NCBI RefSeq assembly: GCF_021869535.1
Contig: NW_026262668.1
Span: forward strand, 75,351,558 to 75,415,557
Direction: 5' to 3'
Source: Mytilus californianus
Lineage: Eukaryota; Mollusca; Bivalvia; Mytilida; Mytilidae
DNA length: 64,000 nt
The notes under the pieces are model-generated. The model was given only the letters and a program-made list of their open reading frames with translations, ran no database searches and was not told where the DNA came from. Made by a program: the position numbers and the translations under genes. Shown here in pieces: positions 47,670 to 60,259 of the stretch; within the stretch, counting starts at the first letter, position 1, and every line of letters begins with the position of its first letter.

Positions 47670-47795
47670 ATATTCATGAAGCATTTGCCACTGGTCATTA
47701 AGCATTTTTGTTTCGTTTCGTTTTGTTTCGTTTTGTCATTTTATTTTTCGTTTCGTTTCGTTTTATTTTGTCAACTTTTCGTTTCGTTTCGTTCT
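47670..47795. repeat. TTTCG-type microsatellite
   Basis: Imperfect runs of TTTCGTTTCGTTTTG. No coding significance seen. Confidence 0.85.
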
Positions 47796-48838
47796 CATTT
47801 TAGCACAACCATCATGAAGTCTGAATATGGAACAAGACAATAGACACAGAGAAGGTAAAACGATCACATAACGTGTTAGGCTAGTAATGGATAACATTTC
47901 TTTCGTATCTTATTAAGTTGCTACTTTGAAGTTCCATGATATATGTTTTTTTTTCATCTAAAGTATATATATATGCAACTGCAGAGTTTTGTCTCTGCCT
48001 CGGGTGTGATTTACAAATATTTCTACTTTCACTTTAGGAAAATGTACCCATTTGTTTTATAGGATTTATTATAACAGGTTATGGAAGATCCTCCTAAATG
48101 GTTAATGTCCACATTCTTAAGTGTTATACCTAAAATCTGGTATCACTTGACTTTACAGTGAAAAAAAATCGATTGTTTTATTTCATCAAAATTTAAAGAC
48201 AAAATGGCTGTTACTGTTAGTGTTATGGCGCAAATATTCACATATATATATAGGGCAACATTCTTCGCTCTAAGACCTAAGTTTAAATAAGAACTGAGTG
48301 CTACTGTTTGAAGGCTATTTACTTTTTTTCAGATGATATATGTCAGTCATTGTGTCTTTGGGCAAAATATTGTCATTTATACCTGTCAGTGAATGTTTGC
48401 GCCATGACATGAATTATCTTGAAGGCACAATAGGCACTGGCAAATTTTTGGTGAATAGGAAAGTTACGCATAGTGCACATTTATGTATATTGTTTGTTTA
48501 TTGGAAATGAACAAAATTATTGAATTTTCAAAGAATGGCTAGGAAAATCTAATTATTGAAAGCAGATAGCAATGAAATTTGATATACATGCACATTTGTA
48601 TAGTGGTAGAATATAATATTATTAAAATGATTTCTGGTGTCAAAAATTATCTGTCAGCTCCAATTTTCCAAAATTTTCATTGGCCCTGGTTAACATTTTC
48701 AAAAACCATATCAAAACCAACTACTATCCTTGCCTCACACAAAAAAATCATAAATGTGCACTGCAGACATGTCCATTTTCTAGTTGAGTTACGAGTACAT
48801 GACACATTATTCATTGATTGAAAAAATTCTTCTTATAG
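47796..48838. other. upstream of kinase exon, no firm exon
   Basis: The missing N-terminal exons of the kinase gene could lie here. An ATG at 48080 opens MEDPPKWLMSTFLSVIPK, but no donor that fits the next exon's phase was convincing, so it is not annotated. Confidence 0.4.
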
Positions 48839-51800
48839 GTTTAAAAGAACACTCAGAAGACATAAGATTACCAAACTCCACATCAAGAAAGGAGATTTTT
48901 CCCTCTTTTGATGTGGAGTTTGGCAGGATTTGTCGAATAGACAATGATTCGTCAGGTAAGTGTATTAATTGAACATATCTAGAAATTAACATTGATGAAT
49001 ATGTGTACTTAGTTTCAAGTTGATGTGAGTGATCATGTGACTTTTCTACACATGTCTATGGAAGTCAGGTATTGGTATTTAACACCTACCATGCCTACAC
49101 ACCCAAAAGCCATAATGATATCTTAAGTCATTTGATTTATCTTTTCATTTGGTGTTCCAATGGCAGCCACAAGGATTATTCAATATTTTGATACAGTCTA
49201 CAAAATAAAGCATATAAAATTTGAACATGTAAACTAAATATTCATTCATTGAATACATTTTTATGGTCTGGAGATGAAAGAATTATTATCTTAAGCAGAA
49301 GTTAACAACATTGAAATCAAGTTATTCTCGTAATATATCTAACTCCCATTACCCTTCACTTAAATTCAAGCATGATCAAAGTGACATAACTGTGTCTTAC
49401 ACTTTTCTCGAATTAAACATGTTAAATACTGCAAAAAGGGACAGAATTGACCATACTGGTATTTAAATCAATGAAACGTTTGATGGTGCTTTGACCATGT
49501 TGACTTACATCTTCTATTAAGACAGACATATCCATGCTTGATATAGTTTTATTAACAAGTATTCATGCTTCATAAAGACATATTTTCAACTCTATAAGGT
49601 TTTCTTTGTAGAGTCAATGTTCAACAGTGGCAGTTCTAACAGTGGAACATACAACTCAGAGTTATCTGGTAACAATACTGATTCCCAAAGCAGCAGTCAG
49701 AGCTTGGATTTGCCAACACTTGAAGAATTTTCCAATAATGCAAGGATACAAAAAGATTTTGTGGTGCTTTCAAAGCTTGGAGAAGGAGGATTTGGAGCAG
49801 TCTTTAAAGGCTTACATAAGGTTGATAACAACTTATATGCTCTCAAAGTAATCCCTCATCAAAGTAAAGATCAAGAATTGATATCAAAAGAAGCTAAAGT
49901 ATTTTGCCAATTCAACCATCCAAATATAGTACGTTATCACAACAGCTGGATATTAACAGAGGAAGATTCTGCTGAAGATGAAGATGATGACAAGTCACAA
50001 GAACAGCAAGATGATGATACATTTTGTATTCAGTTTGAAGAGCAAGATGAAGAAAGTCATTCAACAGATGGAAATCAGCTCTTATTCATCCAAATGGAAT
50101 TTTGCAATATAACCTTAAGACAAAGAATTGACAATGCAGATTTGTCAAAAGACGTAAAAAGCAGATTTTTGAATGAAATATTAGAAGGAATTGGATATAT
50201 TCACAACGAAGGAGTAATGCATAGAGATTTAAATCCCAAAAACATTTTCCTAAAGAATGGAACTATCAAAATTGGTGATTTTGGGAGTGCAAGAAATGCA
50301 GTTCAGTACGAAGATGGATTGTGTAGAAATATGAATGGCTGTAAAATAATGGAGGATGTTATGACAGAATACATAGGCACATTACCATACTGTGCACCAG
50401 AGTTAACCAGTCGCAGATATGACAAGAGAGTGGATCTTTACAGCTTAGGCTTCATATTGTATGAGCTTATATATCCATTTCCACAAAACACAACAGAGCA
50501 ACAGAAAGAACCTGTTATAAAGGGTTTGCGACTTAAACAAATTGAGATTCCAGAAGTGGTCCAAGGTAGCACAAGGCATATCATCTTAAAATTGCTTGAT
50601 CATGATCCTGATGAAAGGATGACCTTACTTGATATTAAACAATATCTAGAAAAGGGTAAGACAGTCTATATCATTATTTTAGCCAATTTGTGACTCGGAG
50701 GTGCGATGGGGACACTGAAGTTCGCTGGTCACATTGAAGTGCGATGGCCACTCTTAAAGTGTGATGGTCCATTTGCTGATGTGCGATGGTCCTTATTACG
50801 CATGATGGCTAGTTTTAAATCTAAAGTTGTTCAGTTATTAGGCCTATGAGAAGTAGATTTCTTAAATAGTTTGTAGATAAATTTGCATTCGTTATTGTTT
50901 ATGTACAAACGTATGTCCTGTTACAGCATGTACAGTTGCATACTAAATGAGAGATCTTTATCTTTAATTTTCTGCATGTGAACATAATTCTGCGTTAACA
51001 TGTTATCTTTACTTGATTCCTCTCGTGAGTTCTACGTTTACCGAATATAGTTAATAATAATTATAATACAGAGAGTCTGTCTGTGGAACCAAATGTATTT
51101 AGAGAATGCAACGCTCCATCATACTTAAGAAAGAACCTTTTGTAGATTTGGAAATAAAATCCGCTACAAGTTCAAAAGGTTATATACTATTCCCTCCCCA
51201 TCAATCACTCCTTGTTTCCCATTGCATTAAAAGTTTATAAGCCCCTTTATTAACTTAAAAACCAGAAAAACTGCTTCTAACAAACAAATTGACTTATACA
51301 TTGACATGAAAAGCATTGAAAATATAGTTTATGTAGTCCATCGCACTTCAACGTTACCATCATTGCCCTTGGGTGTAGCTATCAAGAAGATAGCATCACA
51401 ATGCTACCATCTCACTTCAGAGTCAAACCATTGCACATCAGCATGACCATTGCGGTTAGGAGTACCATCACGATTCAGAGTCCTACAAATTGATTAGATT
51501 TTTAGGAATATATATACTACTAGTCCTCACAAGAGAAACAACAAATCTATGTTGAGTTTAATTAAATGAAGCAATTTTTGCAGAAATTGTTTTAAAATAT
51601 TCACACTTTTTTTATACGACCCCAAAAAATTTGCGTTTGTATAATTCTATCATGGCAGTGTCGTCGTCTTTGTCGTCCTAAGACACATTTGGTTTCCGGA
51701 CAATAACTTTAGTTTAAGTGAATGGATCTTTATGAAATTTTACCAGAAGGTTCAATACCACGAAAGGAAGGTTGGGATTGATTTTAGGGATTAACGTACC

Positions 51801-54800
51801 ATGGCCAACAGTTTAGGAATTAGGGGCCAAAAACAAGCTTTTTTGTAGTTTCCGGACAATAACTTGTGTGTAAGTGTATGGATCTCTCTGAAATTGTACT
51901 ACATTGTTCCATACCACAAAGGGAAGGCTGGGATTGAGTTTGGGGGTAATTGCCCCCAAACGTTTAGAATTTAGGGGCAAAACGGCGCCAAAAACAAGCA
52001 TTTTTCTATTACCAGACAAAAATTTGTGTTCAAGTTAATGGAACTCTTTGAAATTGTACATTTTTCCTGAACAGACAATAATCTTCAAATTTCAAAAAAA
52101 AAGTTGGGGGTGGGGGGGGGACACATTTTTTGGGGGGATTTTTTTTTCAAATTTTTTTTTTTTTTTTCCTAAAAATTTTCCATTTTTGTCGAGCCTTCGA
52201 CTTAAGTCGAAAAAGCGAGACATAGCGATCCTACATTCCGTCGTCGTCGGCGTCCACAAATATTCACTCTGTGGTTAAAGTTTTTGAAATTTTAATAACT
52301 TTCTTAAACTATCCTGGATTTCTGCCAAACTTGGACAGAAGCTTGTTTATGATCACAAGATAGTATGCAGAAGTAAATTTTGTAAAAATAAAATTCCATT
52401 TTTTCCGTATTTTACTTATAAATGGACTTAGTTTTTCTGCCGGGAAATATTACATTCACTCTGTGGTTAAAGTTTTTAAAATTTTAATAACTTTCTTAAA
52501 CTATCCTGGGTTTGTACCAAACTTGGACAGAAGCTTGTTTATGATCATAAGATAGTATCCAGAAGTAAATTTTGTAAAAAAATAAATCCATTTTTTCCTT
52601 ATTTTACTTTTAAATGGACTTAGATTTTCTGCCAGGAAACAACACATTCACTCTGTGGTTAAAGTTTTTAAAATTTTAATAACTTTCTTATACTATTTTG
52701 GATTTGTACCAAACTTGGACAGAAGCTTGTTTATGATCAAAAGCTAGTATCTACAATGTAGAAGGAAATTTTGTTTTCTCCCAGTTTACATTACATTCAG
52801 TCTGCAGTTAAAGTTTTTAAACATTTATTAGATTCATAAACTATCCTTGATTTTTACCAAATTTGGACAGAAGCTTCTTACAATCAAAAGATAGTATCAA
52901 GTGGAATATTTTTATTGATTTACTTCCTCATTTTTGTTGAGCCTGCAATCAACAGAAAAAGTAGGCGAGACACTGGGTTCCGCGGAACCCTTACGAATTT
53001 TTACATTGATTATTTCTGATTTATATATAAAAGCAACAAAAACTGATATGGCAGGAGATACATACCAAACAATTATTATATATAACAGATTAACTAAGTA
53101 TTGTGCAATAGCAAGAAATCTTCAGTTGAAAATAAATACAAATCTTTTAACCAATTTCAATGGGATAAATTTGAAGTCTTTAAATTTTTTTTTTGGGGGG
53201 GGGGTTCTAACCTTGTATTACTATTTTGGATCTTGGGCCCCATTTCTAAATTGGTTTACATTGAGGTCTAAAATTAAAGTTTGTTTGATTTCATCAAAAA
53301 CTGAATTATTGCGGCTCTATGATATGCTGAATCTTATTGTGCATTTAGATTTTTTATTTTGGGCCCTGTTTTCGAATTAGTCCATATTAAGGTTTGAAGG
53401 GTCCAAAATTAAACTTTGTTTGATTTCAACCAGAATTAAATTTTTGGTGTTTTTTTATATGCTGAATCTAACCATGTTGTTAGATTTTGATATCAGACCA
53501 TACTAGGTAAATTAAATGTCCCATTTCAAATTTTAAGATCTTTGACCACATTTATTTCGTGTTATAAACCTATATTATGTCAAAAATTTGATAACAATCC
53601 AAATTCAGACAGTATCAAGCTTGAATATTGTGTCCAAACTTGCCCCAACTGTTCAGGGTTTGACCTCCGCGGTCGTATTAGGCTGCACTCGGCGAAGCAT
53701 TTTATTTTATTATGCATGAACCAATAGATTAGAGATATGGTTTATAGTCCTATCATTCAAAGTTACAGATCCAGTTTTAGTTTTGCTCCAGTTGAATTAT
53801 TTTTGCAGTTTTGAGTTTCAGTCCTTTGACATATAAACCAGCTTGAAAATATCATTTTTCCTTACCTATTTTTGCAATGTCTGAATCAATTCATTAGACA
53901 TTTAGTGTATAGTCTTATCATAAGAAGCTGTTATTACAGGAATTCTGGTCCTTGGATGTGCAAAAATTGCTATAAATTGTTATTTTTTTTTAGAACTAAA
54001 AGCTTTATGCTATATGGGTTGTATTGGGCTGGGTCTGTAATTGTTGATATATCAACATCTCAATAAATTCATACCTTGACGGGGCTTGACCCAACTGATA
54101 AGATGGAAATTCCCAACTACATCAGTAACAACTTTACACTTGTCCCATATACATGTACATGTAAACTCATCCAATTTAAATGTTGCATCAGGTAGGGGAC
54201 ATTATATTGCATATGCAATACCCTCTAAATGCTTGTTTATATTGAGAAAATGATATTTCAGAAGTCTGAAGCTAGTTTATACAGAGATTAATTAAATTAA
54301 TAAGTTTTAAAATTTAAGGGATATTGTGAACTATTATAAAATTCATTTGAGTTAATATTTATTTACTAATGCTTGTTTCTTCATTATTTTCTGTCAATTA
54401 TAGATATATCAAACCAACTTGACTGTATGAGGAAAAATGGTACACAGGTGTATGAAGCAGAAGCTGGAGAGACAGACAGTGAAATATATTGTAAGTATTT
54501 CATGTTAAATAATTGGATAAAATTTCATGGGGGTTTAAGGAGTATTATAGGACTTTTTTAATTCTTTATTTATTAAATTCTAAATTTGAAATATTTTTGC
54601 AGAAATAAGAGGCTTGAGGCTCACCATTAGTGTGATTACATAAAATTGCAGCAAGTCAAATCAAATCAAATTTCTTTATTCCTATTTTATAGGCACATAT
54701 AGAGTGTATAAATCAAGACAAATCACAAAGTTCATACAGTATTCACATAAACAACACATGCAATCTAACACACTGATTGTTCATAATTAAAAATGATTAA

Positions 54801-57800
54801 GAACAATCAATACAGAAACAGGATTAAAACTTGTAAACATGAGGGGAGAAGGCCAGTACAAAGAGGGATAACTCTATTTGTTCACCTTAACTTGTGTCTC
54901 TTTTTTTTTCCTGTCTCATTTTGAAAATTTTGTGAAAAAAGAATAAAAAAAAGTTGACCAGTGTCTGAATTTTATTGTCTAAAAAATCTTTTTAAAGTTC
55001 CTTAAACTATAGGCCAAATGTTAAAAAAAATGTGGACTTATGTTAAGTTTACACTTGAAAAGAATGCCTACCGGTAATTATATTTTCATCTCTTTTCTGT
55101 AAATAACAACTGTTTTAGTTTTATGAGATAAAAAACCCTTTTATATTCGAATTTAAGGTTACATTAAAGAAAGAGAGAAATCAAAGGCAGAAAGTGTGCA
55201 GGATATTGATATGAATTCATCTGCAATTCCAAGAAGAAAAGAATTAGTACAGGTAACTTAAGATTAGAGTTGTCACAAAATAAAAATATGTGCTATCTAC
55301 ATAAATATACAATTTCATTAAACCTTATATGAAAAGAATTAAACAGTGTGGTTTGTAGAATTTAAATTCAAGGTGAAAAAAAAAATATGTGATGAATAAG
55401 TATCCAAGAAATAAACTAGAAAAGTGTGTAGCATCACCACCGGATATAGGTACCCCCATAGCGGTGGGAAAACAACTGTGAAGTCAGGTAAGGTCAAATT
55501 CTTCTTATTTTAATTATAATCTACGTTTTCTGACAAGTAATGTTTGTGATACTGATTCCTAATAATGTAGCTAGTATTAAGGGCTGATTGTGATCCTTAA
55601 TTGGCTTTCTCTCTCTTCAAATCACCAGAATCAGATAGGGGGTACCTGTTCAACAAAGTATGTGACTAGTTTAAACTTGTTAAAACTCATTTATCCGTCA
55701 ATTATTCATTTGATGTTTTTGTACAACAAAGGTGTATCATATTTAAGCTTGAACAACTGTATTACGAAATAAACTTTTGTTTACACATTGTTTCATTGCT
55801 TTGGGGTACCTATATCTGGTGGTGATGCTACACAGTGTAGAAGATAACCGGTAAACAATCAATGAAGTGTTAATAGAAATAAGTGTAAAACTTATTACAA
55901 TAAAAGTGTATATAAGTGTTAACTATTGTTTTGAAAGCCTCCACACCCCCCAAGATGCACACTTATACTTAGTTTTGTGTTTGTAATTATTGTACAATGT
56001 ACTATGGATTTATTATTATTAGTCAGATACCAATTTTCATGGATTTCATAGGAAAACCACAAATTAAAATTTTCAAGGAAGCATACATTTTTTATATGTT
56101 TCAATGTATGCAGACTTTGGAAAATACTGGAAATCCAATATCCATGAAAAAACAATTTTTTCTCAATCCATGGAATTTTGTACCCAAGAAAATAAATAAA
56201 ACTATAGAAAATCAAATGCCTTCATAAAATGTTGGTCAAAGGGAACTACTTTTAAAGAGAGGCTGCTTAACTCAACAAGATACATGTTATATGATGACCC
56301 AAGATAACTTAGTGTCTGAAATCTGAACTCTGATGTACAGCTATACTTAACAAGACATATTCCCAGTGTTCGCCCAAGGCTGTGGATAATTCCTTTACCA
56401 AGTTACATGAGTATTTGAAATATAAACACAGTTGTAAATTTATAGCTCCTCATCCATAAACCATGCTGATTTTCAGTAGTTGTTGTTTGTTGATGTGGTT
56501 CATAAGTGTTTCTCGTTTCTCGTTTTTTGTCGAGCCTTCGACTTTAGTCGAAAAAGCGAAACATAGCGATCCTACATTCCGTCGGCGTCGTCGTTGTCGT
56601 CGGCGGCGTCCACAAATATTCACTCTGTGGTTAAAGTTTTTGAAATTTTAATAACTTTCTTAAACTATCCTGGATTTCTACCAAACTTGGACAGAAGCTT
56701 GTTTATGATCATAAGATAGTATCCAGAAGTAAATTTTGTAAAAATAAAATTCCATTTTTTCCGTATTTTACTTATAAATGGACTTAGTTTTTCTGCCGGT
56801 AAATATTACATTCACTCTGTGGTTAAAGTTTTTTAAATTTTAATAACTTTCTTAAACTATCCTGGGTTTGTACCAAACTTGGACAGAAGCTTGTTTATGA
56901 TCATAAGATAGTATCAAGAAGTAAATTTTGTAAAAAAATAAATCCATTTTTTCCTTATTTTACTTTTAAATGGACTTAGATTTTCTGCCAGGAAACAACA
57001 CATTCACTCTGTGGTTAAAATCTTTAAAATTTTAATAACTTTCTTATACTATTTTGATTTTATTCCAAACTTGGACAGAAGCTTGTTTATGATCAAAAGC
57101 TAGTATCTAGAAGGAAATTTTGTAAAAAAATAAATCCATTTTTTCCGTATTTTACTTTTAAATAGACTTAGATTTTCTGCCAGGAAACAACATATTCACT
57201 CGGTGGTTAAAGTTTTTAAAATTTTAATAACTTTCTTATACTATTTTGGATTTGTACCAAACTTGGACAGAAGCTTGTTTATGATCAAATGCCAGTATCT
57301 AGAAGGAAATTTTGTTTTCTTCCAGTTAACATTACATTCAGTCTGCAGTTAAAGTTTTTAAACATTTATTAGATTCATAAACTATCCTGGAATTTTACCA
57401 AACTTGGACAGAAGCTTCTTACAATCAAAAGATAGTATCAAGAGGAATATTTTTATTGATTTACTTCCTCATTTTTGTTGAGCCTGCGATTAACAGAAAA
57501 AGTAGGCGAGACACTGGGTTCCGTGGAACCCTTACAAATTTTTTATATAGATTAGACCTTTGGTTTTCTCGTTTGAATGGTTTTACACTAGTAATTTTTG
57601 GGGCCCTTTATAGCTTACTGTTCGGTGTGAGCCAAGGCTCCGTGTTGAAGACCGTTCTGTGACCTATAATGGTTTACTTTTATAAATTTTGACTTGGATG
57701 GAGAGTTGTCTCATTGGCACTCATACCACATCTTCTTATATCTATATATTCTTATTCTAAATGTCAATGTAAGTTCACTTTATCATACCTCTACCCTGTA

Positions 57801-58407
57801 GGGGTAATCCCAAACATCCTCGAATATGTACAAGGTAGCATTCAAATACAACAAAACACTCCTCTTTAGGGTTCAGAATTCATCCACATCAGTTTCAAAC
57901 ATAAATGCTAACAGTTATAACAGTAAATCAAAACCCAAACCGTTATTTTTCCATATCCAAAGAAATCTTTATTCCTTATACCATATTAGATGTAATAGTA
58001 CCTTTCCCTTAAGGACGTCTGAACCACAATCATATGTGCAAAAACTTAACTTTTGTAGTGAATTTTGTTATAACAAAAATTTGTACATTTTTTAGGAGTC
58101 CAATAAACAGACGGATTATTCAGATTGCTTGAATGAACAGAACAACCTACATGATCTACAAAGGAAATTGACAAAACTGCAACAAAACAACTTTGTCAGT
58201 ACATATAGTTTACTTTCTGAAGAGGAAAAAGAAGAGATGGTTCAAAATATCAAACAGCAAAATACTAATTTAGAACAACAGAAGAAAGTTATGAATACTC
58301 TTAGCAGACGAAGTGATTCAAATACACAAGTCACTTCTTCCATTTCAAGCAAAAAGGTCATTCACAAAAACCCTACAGAACATGCAACCATTCCACCAGA
58401 TGAATAG
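48839..58407 (+). CDS. eIF2-alpha kinase, HRI-like (N-terminal exons not found)
   Basis: Five exons join in frame with AG/GT borders: 48839-48955, 49612-50655, 54404-54490, 55158-55252 and 58096-58407 (stop). Exon 49612-50655 holds nearly the whole kinase domain. The glycine loop is LGEGGFGAVF, lysine lies in YALKVI, then HPNIVRYHNSW, an acidic insert (EEDSAEDEDDDKSQEQQDDD), LLFIQMEFC, MHRDLNPKNIFL and IGDFGSAR. LYSLGFILYELIYPF and KGLR follow. The last exon encodes a coiled-coil-like tail (LHDLQRKLTKLQQNNF, EEEKEEMVQNIKQQ). Kinases of this family phosphorylate eIF2-alpha to slow translation under stress. The MHRDL-PxNIFL text, the PF...GLR region and the C-terminal coil favour HRI over PKR, PERK or GCN2. 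The catalytic loop has asparagine where lysine is almost universal (HRDLN). The first exon contains a 16-bp inverted repeat. Confidence 0.85.
50684..51492. mobile_element. inverted-repeat element with GTGCGATGG sub-repeats
   Basis: CAATTTGTGACTC at the left is mirrored by GAGTCCTACAAATTG at the right with an indel. Sub-terminal repeats GAAGTGCGATGGCCAC and GTGCGATGGTCC on the left face CCATCGCACTTCAACG and CCATCTCACTTCAGAG on the right. About 0.8 kb, starting about 28 bp after the donor of the kinase exon. No transposase. Confidence 0.65.
51612..53712 (+). mobile_element. family F element, copy 1, split by family G
   Basis: Starts at a T run with ATACGACCCCAAAAAATTTG and ends GACCTCCGCGGTCGTATTAG, GCTGCACTCGGCGAAGCATT. 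The 5' ATACGACC and 3' GGTCGTAT are inverted. Core units near 51710-52050 share GAATGGATCTTTATGAAATT, and those near 53150-53480 share AAATTAAAGTTTGTTTGATT. A family G copy interrupts it. It lies in the large intron of the kinase gene. Confidence 0.8.
52187..52994 (+). mobile_element. family G element, copy 1
   Basis: Starts TGTCGAGCCTTCGACTTAAG with a TTCGACTTAAGTCGAA palindrome, and ends AGGCGAGACACTGGG then TTCCGCGGAACCCTTAC (palindrome). Core units of about 180 bp carry CACTCTGTGGTTAAAGTTTT and CCAAACTTGGACAGAAGCTT. Closely matches 56528-57535. Confidence 0.85.
54655..54850 (-). mobile_element. short 3' end of a LINE (reverse)
   Basis: CAAGTCAAATCAAATCAAAT followed by TTCTTTATTCCTATTTTATA is the reverse of an AATAAAG-(ATTTG)n LINE tail like the one ending retrotransposon 1. 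Only about 200 bp remain. It lies in the intron between kinase exons 54404-54490 and 55158-55252. Confidence 0.65.
55425..55834. mobile_element. 410-bp element with ~32-bp inverted ends
   Basis: TGTGTAGCATCACCACCGGA and TATAGGTACCCC on the left are mirrored by GGGGTACCTATATCTGGTGG and TGATGCTACACA on the right. No duplication was clear. Intronic in the kinase gene, non-coding. Confidence 0.85.
56002..56207. mobile_element. MITE with CTATGGATTTATT-type ends
   Basis: CTATGGATTTATTATTATTA on the left faces AAAATAAATAAAACTATAG on the right. Inner segments ACCAATTTTCATGGATTTC and CAATCCATGGAATTTTGTAC also pair loosely. TA precedes the left end; the right flank is not a clean match. A possible relative begins at 5204 (CTGTGGATTCATTTATT). 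Confidence 0.55.
56470..57752 (+). repeat. family B copy interrupted by family G
   Basis: Family B text runs to GTTTCTCGTTTCTCGTTTT, is cut by family G (56528-57535), and resumes TATATAGATTAGACCTTTGG at 57543. The intact junction GTTTCTCGTTTTTATATAGA is visible at about 2403-2422, showing the empty site. Confidence 0.88.
56528..57535 (+). mobile_element. family G element, copy 2
   Basis: Same ends as copy 1 (TGTCGAGCCTTCGACTTTAG ... GGGTTCCGTGGAACCCTTAC) with one more core unit. The core unit length is about 180 bp. It is inserted at a T run in family B within the last long intron of the kinase gene. Confidence 0.88.
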
Positions 58408-59790
58408 TTAACAGACTCGTATCAACACAAATATTGCTAGCCTTTTGTCTTCAAAATCTTATGTGTTGTAGTAAAAATTCTTCTTTCATTTAAAATGCAA
58501 ATTGGTAGAGTTATATTGTGCTGCAAAAATAGGACTTTTAACTGTTGCCCGAAATCTGTGTTTATATTTAGCAAGGTAGTTGAACTTGTCTTCAACAAAT
58601 ATGGATTTTAAATTCACTCTATATTTTTATAGAACTTCTATGAATAATAGAAAATTTAGTGTAAAATGTCATGTAGTGTTTTAAAATTTTAGGAAGATAA
58701 GAAAAGATACATTTTTCCTATCTCCATATTTGTCTGAAAGAAGTTGCCGTTTTAAAGGGAAAACAACTGGCAAAAATTTAGTATCTCTCAACATTCTATA
58801 TATTTACCAAAAAAATCTTTCGATAATAAATATGCATATATACAAACTGTAAAAATAAGTGAAAGAAAAAAAAAAGAAAAGAAAAACAAGCACTGTTAAA
58901 AATTCAACCAAAAAAAAAAAAAAAGACCCAGTCTAATGTATATAAACACTATGTAAAACAAACAGAATACATATAAAGATTAAAAACATACAAACCCAAG
59001 CACTAGACTTCCAAAAAATAAAAAAGAAAAACCCACATTCCACATGCACACCCATATTTAAATTACTTGCATAGACCAACTGAAAATAATATTAATGAAA
59101 AAAATCTGAACAAACACAGGACTGGTTATATGATCTAGTCTTGTTAGATTTTAGCAATAAAAACTAAAAATGCAATATTTACAATTCAATTATAAAATTT
59201 ATTTATTTAGTTCTTTGTCAATGTTATTCTTGCTAATAAAAAGATTGGAAATATATTATTTTACATCTTAAATGTGGAATGTTTAAAAAAATTGAAAAAT
59301 ATAACTAAAACACTAAAAAATAGCAAAACAAATGAGGAATTATGATGTCATATGTGTAAATAAAATGTGAGACTTGTGTAAGCTTTTAATCAAATTTCAT
59401 ATTACGATTAATGTGATCAATCATGTAGTATGTTTATGTAAAAATGTAGAAAAAAGCTATATGTTAAAAACAATCATGTGTACTCACAGTATTGTTAAGA
59501 TGTTGAATAGAACTGTCAGAAGTATATAAACTAATTATGTTGTTCATGTAAAAAAGGAAAATATTATGTAAAATGTTTACGAGACCATACTTGTAATATT
59601 GTACAACTTTCTTCATTGTATATAAGGGAAATTACAAATGACATTATATTCTTGTTTGAGATAGTGTGATTCCAGGAACTATCTTGGTGTGATGAAATTG
59701 TTCTGAAATGGTTTCAATAGGTTGAACATATGAATGTAAACATGATAAGTGAGCTTGAATAAATGATTCCTCAAATGCTGCTGTCATGTC
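58408..59790 (+). other. probable 3' UTR of the HRI-like kinase
   Basis: AT-rich non-coding DNA follows the stop at 58405-58407. AATAAA occurs at 59758-59763 in GAGCTTGAATAAATGATTCC, and CATGTCTTTAAATATCC lies downstream. Long A runs occur near 58860-58925. The end point is inferred, and earlier AATAAA signals (for example at about 58821) are possible. Confidence 0.5.
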
Positions 59791-59879
59791 TTTAAATATC
59801 CTTGCATTATAGCAGTATCCTGAGTATGCTGTTATATTATATTAATACAAAAACATTGTCCTGTGTAAGTTGAAGGTGG

Positions 59880-60030
59880 CAGTGGCGGATCCAGGGGGGG
59901 GGGGGGTCCCAGGGATTGGAACCCCCCTTTTTTTTTGACGATCAATGCTTTTGAATGGGGACATATGGTTGGAACCCCCCCCCCCCCCCCCCCCCCCCCC
60001 TCCTTTTAAAAAAGGCTGGATCTGCCCCTG
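59880..60030. mobile_element. small MITE with G and C homopolymers
   Basis: CAGTGGCGGATCCAGGGG at the left and GGCTGGATCTGCCCCTG at the right form inverted ends, with GGTGG on both outer sides. The interior has a run of about 13 G and a run of more than 20 C. Homopolymer lengths may not be accurate in the assembly. Confidence 0.75.
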
Positions 60031-60259
60031 GGTGGTTTCATTTCATTTTTATTTAGTCTGTGACAAAATTTGCATAAGTCGAGCCATATACAAGCTAATC
60101 AAGTGGTAGCTGCAGAATCCATTTGTATAAACCATTAAAATATGACAAAAGGAAGAAGAGTTAGACAATCCTTGTCAACTTATATTTAATAGTTCAATGA
60201 CATAAATAAGGTCTACATTAAGTTTTTGTGATGAGATGATCATGCAATAACTGTCAATA

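Noticed and set aside
48080-48160. Possible first exon of the kinase gene (MEDPPKWLMSTFLSVIPK)
   Set aside because: No donor site gives the phase needed by the exon at 48839, and no family likeness could be confirmed.
49617-50693. Kinase as a single-exon gene starting at the ATG at 49617
   Set aside because: The reading frame joins in phase to exon 48839-48955 before it and to three exons after it, and the frame end at 50693 follows a good splice donor at 50656.
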